From NCBI RefSeq assembly GCF_018138145.1, contig NZ_CP073104.1:4841001-4905000 (forward strand): 64,000 nt of DNA, written 5' to 3'. Origin of the DNA: Pseudomonas sp. SCA2728.1_7 (GTDB lineage Bacteria; Pseudomonadota; Gammaproteobacteria; Pseudomonadales; Pseudomonadaceae). A program made the translations under genes and the position numbers. Shown piece by piece: positions 36,171 through 43,946 of this stretch (within the stretch, counting starts at the first letter, position 1; each line of letters starts with the position of its first letter). Under the pieces are notes generated by a model. The model was not told the DNA's origin and did not search any database. It saw only the letters and a list, made by a program, of their open reading frames with translations.

Positions 36171-36839
36171 TTACTTGAAGAAGTGTTCGAAGGCTTCACT
36201 CGCGCGCTGCACGTTGTCGACCAGGGTTTTCACCTCGGTGACGACGTTGGTCAGGCTCGAGTCGGCGCTGAGGGCGCCAAACATGTTGTAAACGGTCTGC
36301 CCGTTCGGCATCGACTCGATACCGATCGACGACAGCGGGAACATTTCCCGGCTGCGCAGCACGGCATCGTTGAAGGCGCGCACGTCGCTGATCGAATCGA
36401 TGTCCACCAGCACGGTGTCGACGATGATCTGCTGGCCGGCCAGGGCGATGTGAATCGGCAGACCGCCGAATTCGTTCATTTCCAGCTTGATGCTGGGTTC
36501 GGAGCTCTGGATCAGCGACAGCGTGATTTCTTGCGAAGCCACCTCGTCCAGGGCCTTGAGGGCGTTGAAGAGGCTATCGATGGTCCAGTTGTTGCCTGCG
36601 CTCATGTAATTCTCCGACATGAAAGAGCCAGCCAGAATCGGTTGGCGTAGCTGTTGCTCCATTTGCTTGAGCAAGCTTCGGTTTTCGGGAAGCACCCAAG
36701 TTTCGTGTTTCACATAACCGGCAGCGGCCAGGCCCGCGCGCATCTGCTTCATATAGAAGCTCGACGGTTTTTTCGTGGACGCTTTCGCACGCTCTCCCTT
36801 GGGGCTCTCTGATTTCGCGGTGGGGGAACGGCTTTTCAT
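36171..36839 (-). CDS. yjfI: DUF2170 protein (YjfI type) with N-terminal basic extension
   Basis: The 222-residue protein has a C-terminal DUF2170 region (about 85-222) and an extra N-terminal basic, Ser/Lys-rich segment of about 30 residues followed by SFYMKQMRAGLAAAGYVKHE. That stretch resembles the short helix-and-strand module of small antitoxin-like proteins with a KxRxxLRAAGLxxxxxWxP pattern, so DNA binding is possible (inference). E. coli YjfI is only about 133 residues. It is the first operon gene, directly behind a promoter flanked by two palindromes, which makes autoregulation attractive. Confidence 0.75.
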   Translation of the reverse strand: MKSRSPTAKSESPKGERAKASTKKPSSFYMKQMRAGLAAAGYVKHETWVLPENRSLLKQMEQQLRQPILAGSFMSENYMSAGNNWTIDSLFNALKALDEVASQEITLSLIQSSEPSIKLEMNEFGGLPIHIALAGQQIIVDTVLVDIDSISDVRAFNDAVLRSREMFPLSSIGIESMPNGQTVYNMFGALSADSSLTNVVTEVKTLVDNVQRASEAFEHFFK

Positions 36840-36860
36840 GGCAATGGCTCGGTTATGGAC

Positions 36861-36877
36861 ATCTCACGCGTGAGCCA
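36861..36877. promoter_or_regulatory. Operator-like palindrome, downstream copy, yjf-type promoter
   Basis: ATCTCACGCGTGAGCCA contains the perfect 12-bp palindrome CTCACGCGTGAG (36863-36874). It is the exact reverse complement of the copy at 36906-36922 and abuts the -10 box on the transcribed side. Confidence 0.75.
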
Positions 36878-36905
36878 CACTACAACCAATTCAAAATGCC
36901 ATCAA
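36877..36905 (-). promoter_or_regulatory. Promoter of the yjf-type operon
   Basis: On the reverse strand, TTGATG (36905-36900) and TAGTGT (36882-36877) are 17 bp apart. The two boxes exactly fill the space between two operator-like palindromes. Transcription would start near 36870, inside the downstream palindrome. Confidence 0.7.
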
Positions 36906-36922
36906 TGGCTCACGCGTGAGAT
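36906..36922. promoter_or_regulatory. Operator-like palindrome, upstream copy, yjf-type promoter
   Basis: TGGCTCACGCGTGAGAT holds the same 12-bp palindrome (36909-36920). The two palindrome centres are 46 bp apart, close to 4.4 helical turns, and the -35 box begins at the adjacent base. Confidence 0.75.
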
Positions 36923-36936
36923 TTTTATGACAGGCG

Positions 36937-36962
36937 AAAAAAGGCCCGCAATAACGCGGGCC
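36937..36962 (-). terminator. Intrinsic terminator of the cysteine hydrolase gene
   Basis: Read on the reverse strand, GGCCCGC/GCGGGCC (36956-36962 with 36943-36949) is followed by T6 (36942-36937). It insulates the hydrolase from the yjf-type promoter. Confidence 0.85.
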
Positions 36963-36984
36963 CAGTATTTTTGCGAAATATGAC

Positions 36985-37539
36985 TCAGCTTTTGGCGGCG
37001 AGGAATTGGTCAGTGGATACCACGCTGGCGTAGGCAAAACCCAGCGCTGACATGAACGCGGCATGGACGTGAGCGGCCGGCACTGTCAGGCCATTGAACT
37101 CAAGATCGCGGCTGGCGCAGGCATCGTGAATCACCGTGACGGCGTAACCCAGATCCGCCGCCGCGCGGGTAATGCCGTCAACACACATGTGGCTCATGCT
37201 GCCGACCACTACCAGTTCCTTGATGCCATGTTCATCGAGGATCGCTTGCAGTTCGGTTTCGCGGAACGAGTTGACGAAGTGTTTGAGCACCACCGGTTCA
37301 TCGGCTCGGTTGAGCACTTTCGGGTGCAGCTTGGCGCCGTCCGAACCCGGGGTTAAAAACGGCGCGTCGGCTGAGGTGAATTCGTGGCGAATGTGGACCA
37401 CCGAATCGCCGGTTTCGCGGAATGCGGCGATCAGCCGGGCGGCGTTGTCGGCGGCGGCATCAGCACCGGCCAGCGGCCACTTGCCTTGGGGGAAGTAGTC
37501 GTTCTGGATATCGACTACGATGAGCGCTTGCTTGGCCAT
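36985..37539 (-). CDS. Isochorismatase-fold cysteine hydrolase
   Basis: The start at 37539 gives 184 residues (MAKQALIVVDIQNDYFPQGK); a longer frame to 37641 adds unconserved residues. The catalytic triad of the family is D10, K86 (VLKHFVNSF) and C119 (GSMSHMCVD). Such enzymes hydrolyse amides such as nicotinamide or N-carbamoyl compounds; the substrate cannot be told from sequence. It is divergent from the GlxA-type regulator, separated by 101 bases with repeated ATTGGC boxes, and is its likely target. Confidence 0.85.
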   Translation of the reverse strand: MAKQALIVVDIQNDYFPQGKWPLAGADAAADNAARLIAAFRETGDSVVHIRHEFTSADAPFLTPGSDGAKLHPKVLNRADEPVVLKHFVNSFRETELQAILDEHGIKELVVVGSMSHMCVDGITRAAADLGYAVTVIHDACASRDLEFNGLTVPAAHVHAAFMSALGFAYASVVSTDQFLAAKS

Positions 37540-37554
37540 GGGTGTGTCCTCGAT

Positions 37555-37609
37555 GTATTGGCTGGAAGTGGCTTCAGTATTGGCGCTGGCCAGCGCTTCG
37601 AGGATTGGC
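37555..37609. promoter_or_regulatory. Candidate regulator-binding region: GTATTGGC direct repeats and a 14-bp palindrome
   Basis: GTATTGGC occurs at 37555-37562 and 37577-37584, exactly 22 bp apart, with a third ATTGGC at 37604-37609. A perfect palindrome GCGCTGGCCAGCGC lies at 37583-37596. Direct repeats two helical turns apart suit AraC-type regulators such as the adjacent one. Confidence 0.5.
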
Positions 37610-37640
37610 CGCACCGACAATAGACAGGGGAAAACTGACA

Positions 37641-38642
37641 ATGGGCGCAGAAAGGGCTGCCATCGCTGAACTGGGTGTGCTGATTTATCCCGGTGCGCAG
37701 ATGGCAGCGGTGCACGGTTTGACTGATTTGTTTGCGGTGGCCAACCGGATTGCCGCCGAGCATCAGGCCGCGCAGTTGCCTGTGCTGCGGGTCAGTCACT
37801 GGCAGGTCGAAGGTGATCAGCCGCCAACGCGCACTTACGCCAGTCATGCGGGTGACGACAGCGCTTTGCTGGCGGTGCTGATTCCGCCATCGATCGGCGG
37901 GTTCTCGGCGGCGCAAGCGCCGGCCAGGCTGATGCAATGGTTACGCGATCAACACGCCCGCGGTGCGACGTTGGGTGGGGTTTGTGTAGGCTCGCTGATG
38001 TTGGCTGAAAGCGGTCTGCTCGACGGCCGCAGCGCCACCACCCACTGGACCTCGGCCAAGGCCTTCGCCGAGCGTTACCCGAAGATCAAGCTCAAGGCGG
38101 ATACCCCGATTGTCGACGACGGCGACTTGATTACCACCGCCGGATTGATGGCGTGGTCGGAACTGGGTTTGCGTCTGGTCAACCGCCTGCTCGGACCGAG
38201 CATCGCTACCAGCACCGCGCGATTTCTGGTGATAGAGCACAGTGACAGCGCCAGTGAGTGCGGCAGTAATTTCGCGCCGATTCTCGGTCATGGCGATGCG
38301 GCGATTCTCAAGGTTCAGCACTGGCTGCAAAGCACCGGCGCGACGGATGTTTCGCTGACGGCGATGGCGGAGCGGGCCGGGCTGGAGGAGCGCACATTTC
38401 TGCGGCGGTTCCGCGCGGCGAGCGGGTTGAAACCGACCGAGTACTGCCAGCATCTACGGGTCGGCAAGGCGCGGGAAATGCTCGAGTTCAGCAATGGCAC
38501 GATCGATCACATTGCGTGGACGGTGGGCTATCAGGATCCGGGTGCGTTTCGCGCAATCTTCAAGAAGATTACCGGGCTGGCGCCGAGTGATTATCGGGCG
38601 CGGTTTGGGGTGTCCCCGATCCCGAAAGCAACGAACATCTAA
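37641..38642 (+). CDS. GlxA-family transcriptional regulator (DJ-1/PfpI plus AraC domains)
   Basis: ATG 37641, behind AGGGGA, gives 333 residues (MGAERAAIAELGVLIYPGAQ). Residues about 10-185 form a DJ-1/PfpI-like amidotransferase domain with a nucleophile-elbow cysteine (GGVCVGSLML), and residues about 230-330 form an AraC-type double helix-turn-helix (VSLTAMAERAGLEERTFLRR and the second HTH near the end). Such regulators sense small nitrogen compounds; the ligand is unknown. It probably controls the divergent cysteine hydrolase. A REP doublet follows the stop codon. Confidence 0.88.
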   Translation: MGAERAAIAELGVLIYPGAQMAAVHGLTDLFAVANRIAAEHQAAQLPVLRVSHWQVEGDQPPTRTYASHAGDDSALLAVLIPPSIGGFSAAQAPARLMQWLRDQHARGATLGGVCVGSLMLAESGLLDGRSATTHWTSAKAFAERYPKIKLKADTPIVDDGDLITTAGLMAWSELGLRLVNRLLGPSIATSTARFLVIEHSDSASECGSNFAPILGHGDAAILKVQHWLQSTGATDVSLTAMAERAGLEERTFLRRFRAASGLKPTEYCQHLRVGKAREMLEFSNGTIDHIAWTVGYQDPGAFRAIFKKITGLAPSDYRARFGVSPIPKATNI

Positions 38643-38731
38643 TGTAGGAGTGAGCCTGCTCGCGATAGCAATCTGTCAGAAAACCGTGAGGTGACTGAAC
38701 CACCGCTATCGCGAGCAGGCTCACTCCTACA
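38643..38731. repeat. REP doublet after the GlxA-type regulator
   Basis: TGTAGGAGTGAGCCTGCTCG and its inverted copy CGAGCAGGCTCACTCCTACA flank about 37 bases. It starts at the last base of the regulator stop region. Confidence 0.9.
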
Positions 38732-38922
38732 AGAGACCACACAAGGTTCGGGATCGTGCAATTTGCCGGGGTTTTGCACGCCGTCGTGCAGATTGAAACA
38801 GGCGTGGTGCCAGCACGGTTCTGGCAAGTTTCTGATTGGCTTGGGATTTTCGTAGAGCGGTCGTTGGCCTGATCTCTGCACCTGTCACCGCTACAGTCAT
38901 CGAACCGATGGAAGGGGGACGC

Positions 38923-40032
38923 ATGACCCCGACACCCCGCAGGAAAATCGTCGTCGCCCACTCAGTGCGCGCCGACGCGCCGCAACATGAAGTACAGACC
39001 AACAAGGCCCTGGCGCGATGGCTGGCGCAGATTCTCGGATGCAAATTCGGCGGCAGCTACGACCCGGACAAACACCGCGGCCGTGACCTGTATCTGCTAC
39101 CGACGCAAACCATTGTCGGCACTGCCAGCGCTCAGCAACTCGGTATCACAGGCCCTGACGATTTGTGGGGTGGCTTTGTCGAGCACGATTTCATCTGCAC
39201 CAAAGCCATCAGCCACGGATTGCGCAGTCATCTGGCTCATGCGCCGCAAGGCTGGTCGCCGTTGTTTTCCGAGCGCGTGCGCAATGTGGTGCTGGATGGT
39301 CTCAGCGTGTTTGCCCTGGAAGATGCGCGCCCCGCCGCCGAGCATCTGCTGTACAGCGGCCCGATACGCATGAAGCCAGTGCACGCCTGTGCCGGTCGCG
39401 GTCAGGAAGTGATCAAAAGCCTCGACGCCTTCGACGAAATCCTTGCCCGCCCCGGCATCGATAAACAATTCAGCGAGGGCGTGGTGCTGGAGCAGGACTT
39501 GAGCAAGGTCTTCACCCACAGCGTCGGCCAGTCATTCATCGGCGGCAAGGTGCTGAGTTACTGCGGTGATCAATACTTGACCAAGGATGCTCACGGCGAA
39601 GACGTCTACGGTGGCTCGAACTTGCTGGTGGTGCAGGGTGGTTACGAGGAACTGCTGGCGCTGGAGTTGCCTGACGATGTGCGCCTGGCCATCGAGCAGG
39701 CACAGGTATTCGACAGGGCGGCGGATGAAGCCTATCCGCGTTTTTACGCTTCGCGGCGCAATTACGACATCGCCCAAGGCCTGGACAGTAATGGCAAATC
39801 CCGCAGTGGTGTGCTCGAGCAGTCGTGGCGCATGGGCGGTGCCAGCAGTGCCGAGGTCGCGGCGCTGCAAAGCTTCGTCAACGATCCGGGGATGCGCGCG
39901 ATTCGTGTCTCTTCGGTGGAAACCTACATCAATCAGCCGCTGCCAGCGGACGCTATCGAGGTCTATCGCGGGCCGGCCGAAAACAGTGAATTTCTCCTCA
40001 AATACGTAACGGTCAAATCTTATGACGGCTAG
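38923..40032 (+). CDS. DUF3182 protein, possible ATP-grasp-like enzyme
   Basis: ATG 38923, with GAAGGGGG upstream, gives 369 residues (MTPTPRRKIVVAHSVRADAP). The family has no established function. The middle and C-terminal parts contain stretches reminiscent of ATP-grasp ligases: RMKPVHACAGRGQ (Lys at 151, near a Gly-rich loop) and VVLEQDLSKVFTHSVGQSFI, but I cannot prove the fold. No signal peptide or membrane segment is visible. The stop overlaps the next gene by 11 bases, so the two are translationally coupled. Confidence 0.72.
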   Translation: MTPTPRRKIVVAHSVRADAPQHEVQTNKALARWLAQILGCKFGGSYDPDKHRGRDLYLLPTQTIVGTASAQQLGITGPDDLWGGFVEHDFICTKAISHGLRSHLAHAPQGWSPLFSERVRNVVLDGLSVFALEDARPAAEHLLYSGPIRMKPVHACAGRGQEVIKSLDAFDEILARPGIDKQFSEGVVLEQDLSKVFTHSVGQSFIGGKVLSYCGDQYLTKDAHGEDVYGGSNLLVVQGGYEELLALELPDDVRLAIEQAQVFDRAADEAYPRFYASRRNYDIAQGLDSNGKSRSGVLEQSWRMGGASSAEVAALQSFVNDPGMRAIRVSSVETYINQPLPADAIEVYRGPAENSEFLLKYVTVKSYDG

Positions 40033-40780
40033 AAGCGAAAGCATTCAAATCGACATTGATGATGAACAGATGAGCGGGACCTTTCTCAGTCCCAAATCGA
40101 AAGTCCCGGGGGTGTTGTTCGTGCATGGTTGGGGCGGTAGTCAGGAGCGCGACCTTGAGCGCGCCAAAGGCATCGCCGGTCTCGGTTGCGTGTGTCTGAC
40201 CTTCGACTTGCGCGGGCACACCGGTGGCACCGGGATTCCGCTGACCCGTGTCACTCGCGAAGACAATCTGCGCGATCTGCTCGCGGCGTATGACCGCTTG
40301 CTCGCGCATCCGGCGCTCGACACCTCGGCGATCGCCGTGGTCGGCACCAGTTACGGCGGTTATCTGGCGTCGATCCTGACTTCGCTGCGCCCGGTACGCT
40401 GGCTGGCGCTGCGTGTGCCGGCGCTGTATCGCGACGAGCAATGGCACACGCCCAAACGTGAACTGGACAAGGCCGATCTGCGCGATTACCGCAGCACGCT
40501 GGTGCGCGCGGACACCAATCGGGCGTTGCATGCCTGTTCGCAATTCACCGGGGATGTGTTGCTGGTGGAATCGGAAACCGACGATTACGTGCCCCACGCG
40601 GCGATCATGAGTTACCGCGCGGCGTGCCAGCAGACGCATTCATTGACGCACCGGATTATCGACGGTGCCGATCATGCGTTGAGTGAACCGGTGTCGCAGC
40701 AGGCGTACACCTCGATTCTGGTGGACTGGATTACCGAGATGGTCGTGGGTGAGCGGTTGAGCATTATTCAGTCCGCATGA
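40022..40780 (+). CDS. Alpha/beta hydrolase
   Basis: The 252-residue enzyme has the oxyanion segment FVHGWGGS, nucleophile Ser110 in GTSYGG, a probable acid in ETDDYVPHA and catalytic His in GADHALSE, a complete alpha/beta-hydrolase triad. It is cytoplasmic (no signal). It resembles dienelactone-hydrolase or prolyl-oligopeptidase-like families; the substrate is unknown. The start overlaps the DUF3182 gene by 11 bases, implying a shared pathway. Confidence 0.85.
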   Translation: MTARSESIQIDIDDEQMSGTFLSPKSKVPGVLFVHGWGGSQERDLERAKGIAGLGCVCLTFDLRGHTGGTGIPLTRVTREDNLRDLLAAYDRLLAHPALDTSAIAVVGTSYGGYLASILTSLRPVRWLALRVPALYRDEQWHTPKRELDKADLRDYRSTLVRADTNRALHACSQFTGDVLLVESETDDYVPHAAIMSYRAACQQTHSLTHRIIDGADHALSEPVSQQAYTSILVDWITEMVVGERLSIIQSA

Positions 40781-40798
40781 TCTGTGTTGTTCGTTCGA

Positions 40799-40873
40799 GC
40801 GCCATCGCGAGCAGGCTCACTCCTACATTTTGGAATGCGTTCACTTGTAGGAGTGAGCCTGCTCGCGATAGCG
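40799..40873. repeat. REP doublet, inward configuration
   Basis: GCCATCGCGAGCAGGCTCAC at the left and its inverted copy ending CTCGCGATAGCG enclose a TTTTGGAATGCGTTCAC spacer. The GTAGGAG ends face each other, opposite to the arrangement at 38643. Confidence 0.88.
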
Positions 40874-40894
40874 TTTTCAAACTCACCAACTCTC

Positions 40895-41881
40895 TTAGGA
40901 AGGTTTCTTCTCGATCCGCAGCGCCTTGGCCTTGGCCTCTACCACCAGATACATCACCACCGTAATCAACAGCGGCAACAGAAAATAAATCGCCCGATAC
41001 GCCAGCAACCCCGCCACCAGACTGCCGCGCGAAGCCTCGTGTTGCAGCAACGCCACAAACACCGCCTCCAACACCCCAAGCCCCGCCGGAATATGCGTAA
41101 TGACCCCGGCAATCGCGCTGATCAACAACACGCCCAGCACCAACGGATAATCGAGCTTGCTCGGCAGCAAGGTGAAAATCACCGCCGCCATCAGCGACCA
41201 GTTCAACGCCCCCAGCAGCAGTTGCAGGACCGCCATGCGCAACGACGGCAGATTGATTTCCACGCCGCGAATCGACCATTCGCGGCGCTTGGAAAACTGA
41301 CACGCGGCGAGATAGCCGGCGCTGATCAGTAGCAACAGCACGCCGATGCCTTGCAGCGCACTGCTGCTGATTTTCCAGCCCGGCGGCATCGTCACCAATC
41401 CGCTGCTGAACACCGCACCGGCGATGGTCATGTAGCCGAACCAGTTGGTCGCCAGGCTCAAACCGAGGATCTTGGCGATGTTGCCTTTGCTCACGCCAAG
41501 GCGCGAATACAGCCGGTAGCGCATGGCGATGCCACCCACCCACGCGCTCAGATTCAAGTTGAACGCATAGCTGATGATCCCTACCGGCAGAATCTGTTTC
41601 CAGGTCAGGTCCTGACGAATGTAAGTACGGCCGATCAGGTCGAAACTGGCGTACACGAGAAAACTCAGCAGCGTCAGGCTGGCGGCGATGATCAGTGTGC
41701 GCACCTTGAAGTCGGCAAGGGTCTGCAGCACTTCGGCCCATTCGATGCGCGTGGCGAACAGCGTCAGCAACACGATCAGCGCGAGGAAAAACAGCAGCGT
41801 CAACGGACGCTTCCAGCGGCTCCATTTCGAATGCGTTGCTGGCGCCGAATGCTCGGCGGAATGCACCTCGGAATGGCTCAT
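40895..41881 (-). CDS. ybhN: YbhN-type membrane protein, lysylphosphatidylglycerol-synthase transmembrane family
   Basis: The 328-residue integral membrane protein shows about eight hydrophobic segments and the family signature HIPAGLGVLEAVFVALL near residue 270. It lacks the C-terminal aminoacyl-transferase domain of MprF, so it is more likely a flippase-like partner than an enzyme. In E. coli ybhN, clsB and ybhP are adjacent, as here. Its ATG overlaps the clsB stop (ATGA). Confidence 0.85.
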   Translation of the reverse strand: MSHSEVHSAEHSAPATHSKWSRWKRPLTLLFFLALIVLLTLFATRIEWAEVLQTLADFKVRTLIIAASLTLLSFLVYASFDLIGRTYIRQDLTWKQILPVGIISYAFNLNLSAWVGGIAMRYRLYSRLGVSKGNIAKILGLSLATNWFGYMTIAGAVFSSGLVTMPPGWKISSSALQGIGVLLLLISAGYLAACQFSKRREWSIRGVEINLPSLRMAVLQLLLGALNWSLMAAVIFTLLPSKLDYPLVLGVLLISAIAGVITHIPAGLGVLEAVFVALLQHEASRGSLVAGLLAYRAIYFLLPLLITVVMYLVVEAKAKALRIEKKPS

Positions 41882-43152
41882 GAGCGGTCACCTCGAAACG
41901 GCTTGAGCCTTGGTTTGTGCGCTGGCAGCCAACCGGCCATCGCCGGGAAGTGCCGCAGAAAGTGGAACACCAGAAAACCCACGGTCATGTGCCAGATGCG
42001 GCCACGCGGCGACTTGCTGGCATCCATGGCTTTGCAATGGTTTTGACTGAGGTCTTCGAGGCGTTCGAACAGATGCTGATTGAACGCGCGGTCGCGGATC
42101 AGCACGTTGGCTTCGAGGTTCAGCGACAGGCTCAGCGGGTCGAGATTGCTTGAGCCGACGGTGCTCCATTCTTCATCGACCAGCGCCACTTTGCCGTGCA
42201 GTGGGCGCTGGCAATATTCATGAATCTGTACGCCGGCCTTGAGCAGGTAATCATAGGTCATGCGTGCCGCGAGTTTGGCCACCAGCATGTCCGGTTGCCC
42301 CTGCAGAATCAGGCGCACCTCGACCCCGCGACGCGCTGCATTACGGATTTCCCGCAACAGGCGATAACCGGGAAAGAAGTAGGCGTTGGCGATCACCACG
42401 CGGCGTTTGGCGCGGCGCAGTACCTGCAGATAGACGTCTTCGATATCGGAGTGGTGCTGGTCGTTATCGCGGAACACCAGGCGCACCTGACCGTCGTGGT
42501 CATCGAAAGCCATCTCCGCGCGACGCTGGCGCCGACGTTGCCACCAGAACCGCGCACGGCCCGGCCGACCACTTTGCAGCAGGGCGAAATGATGGATGTC
42601 GGCGACTGCCGGGCCCTGAATTTCCACCGAATAATCCTGCTTGGCTTCAGGGCCGAAATCAGCGAGGTGATCGCCGGAAAAGTTGATCCCGCCAACAAAC
42701 GCGATCAGGCCATCGACCACCACGATCTTGCGGTGCAAGCGGCGGAACCAGTTGGTGCGAATGCCCAGACGTTTCGGTGCTGGATCGAAAATTTGCAGAT
42801 GCACGCCGGCCTCGCTCAGCGCGGTCAGATAACCGGTGCTCAACTCGCCGCAACCAAAGCCGTCGAGGCTGACCGTGGTGCGCACCCCACGACGGGCAGC
42901 GTCGATCAGAATCTCCTGCAACTCGGCACCGACCTTGTCTTCGAAAACGATAAAGGTCTCGAGGAGGATTTCACTCTTCGCCGCGCGCATCGCCTCGAAC
43001 ACTCGCGGGAAATACTCCTCGCCGTTCTCCAGCAACTCAACGCGGTTATTGCCCTGCCAGCGATACTCGACATCAACCTGGCCGGGCTCGCGTATCGGCG
43101 GGTTGACGGCGACCGGTTCCACGGCGGATTTTTCCAGCGGCGCGCTGCTCAT
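41878..43152 (-). CDS. clsB: Cardiolipin synthase B
   Basis: The start at 43152, which overlaps the ybhP stop (ATGA), gives 424 residues; a further upstream codon at 43200 adds unconserved sequence. It has two phospholipase D HKD motifs, HRKIVVVDG (about 140) and HGKVALVDE (about 320), as in E. coli ClsB (413 residues), which makes cardiolipin from phosphatidylglycerol and phosphatidylethanolamine or a related pair. It is probably peripheral to the inner membrane. It is the third of four coupled genes. Confidence 0.9.
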   Translation of the reverse strand: MSSAPLEKSAVEPVAVNPPIREPGQVDVEYRWQGNNRVELLENGEEYFPRVFEAMRAAKSEILLETFIVFEDKVGAELQEILIDAARRGVRTTVSLDGFGCGELSTGYLTALSEAGVHLQIFDPAPKRLGIRTNWFRRLHRKIVVVDGLIAFVGGINFSGDHLADFGPEAKQDYSVEIQGPAVADIHHFALLQSGRPGRARFWWQRRRQRRAEMAFDDHDGQVRLVFRDNDQHHSDIEDVYLQVLRRAKRRVVIANAYFFPGYRLLREIRNAARRGVEVRLILQGQPDMLVAKLAARMTYDYLLKAGVQIHEYCQRPLHGKVALVDEEWSTVGSSNLDPLSLSLNLEANVLIRDRAFNQHLFERLEDLSQNHCKAMDASKSPRGRIWHMTVGFLVFHFLRHFPAMAGWLPAHKPRLKPFRGDRS

Positions 43153-43946
43153 AGTTGGATCTCTACCGATAAAGGAACGTGGTCGGAAAGGTGCGACCAA
43201 GGCCGGTTCGCCAGAACTTTCGGCTGGCTGGCCTTGAGGTTGCGCACGTAAATACGATCAAGGCGCAGTGTTGGCAGGCGCGCGGGAAAACTGCGCGCCG
43301 GTTTGCCCTGGTGCTCGGCGAACACTTCGCGCAGGCCGCAGGGTTTGAGCTGCGCATCGGCGCGCTGGCGCCAGTCATTGAAATCGCCAGCGACGATCAC
43401 TGGTGCGTCGTCGGGTAACTCCGCCAGGCGTTGCATGAGCAAATCCAGCTGGGCGTTGCGATGACTTTCACGCAGGCCCAGATGCACGCAGATCGCATGC
43501 ACTTCGGTGCCATCACCCGGCAGACGCAGCACGCAATGCAGCAGGCCGCGGTTCTCGTGGCCGTTGATCGACACGTCGAGGTTGTCGTGACGGATGATCT
43601 GGAATTTCGACAGCAGCGCATTGCCGTGGTCGCCCTCCGGGTACACCGCATTGCGCCCATAGGCGAACTGCGGCCAGAGGCTGTCGGCGAGAAACTCGTA
43701 CTGCGGCATTGTCGGCCAATTGCTGTAGCGCTTGGGATGATGCTCGTGGGTGCCATGAACTTCCTGCAGAAACACCACGTCGGCCGCGACGCTGCGCACC
43801 GCTTCGCGCAGTTCCGGCAGGATGAAGCGCCGATTCAGGGCGGTAAAACCCTTGTGGGTATTAACCGTCAGTACGGTGAACGTCCGCACGGACGGCGCGA
43901 CGACCGAGCCCTCATCGGTGAAGCCAACCGGTTCTGGAATACTCAT
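43149..43946 (-). CDS. ybhP: Endonuclease/exonuclease/phosphatase-fold protein YbhP
   Basis: The 265-residue protein has the motifs of the metal-dependent EEP fold: [34 protein letters not shown] and LSDHVPLS near the end. EEP enzymes cleave phosphoester bonds in nucleic acids, phospholipids or sphingomyelin; linkage to clsB and ybhN suggests a phospholipid-related role (inference). It overlaps both neighbours by four bases. E. coli YbhP is 253 residues. Confidence 0.87.
   Translation of the reverse strand: MSIPEPVGFTDEGSVVAPSVRTFTVLTVNTHKGFTALNRRFILPELREAVRSVAADVVFLQEVHGTHEHHPKRYSNWPTMPQYEFLADSLWPQFAYGRNAVYPEGDHGNALLSKFQIIRHDNLDVSINGHENRGLLHCVLRLPGDGTEVHAICVHLGLRESHRNAQLDLLMQRLAELPDDAPVIVAGDFNDWRQRADAQLKPCGLREVFAEHQGKPARSFPARLPTLRLDRIYVRNLKASQPKVLANRPWSHLSDHVPLSVEIQL

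Noticed and set aside
40764..41891. A long alternative frame opposite and across ybhN.
   Set aside because: It begins inside REP sequence and shows Gly/Arg-rich, unconserved composition; ybhN is the real gene.
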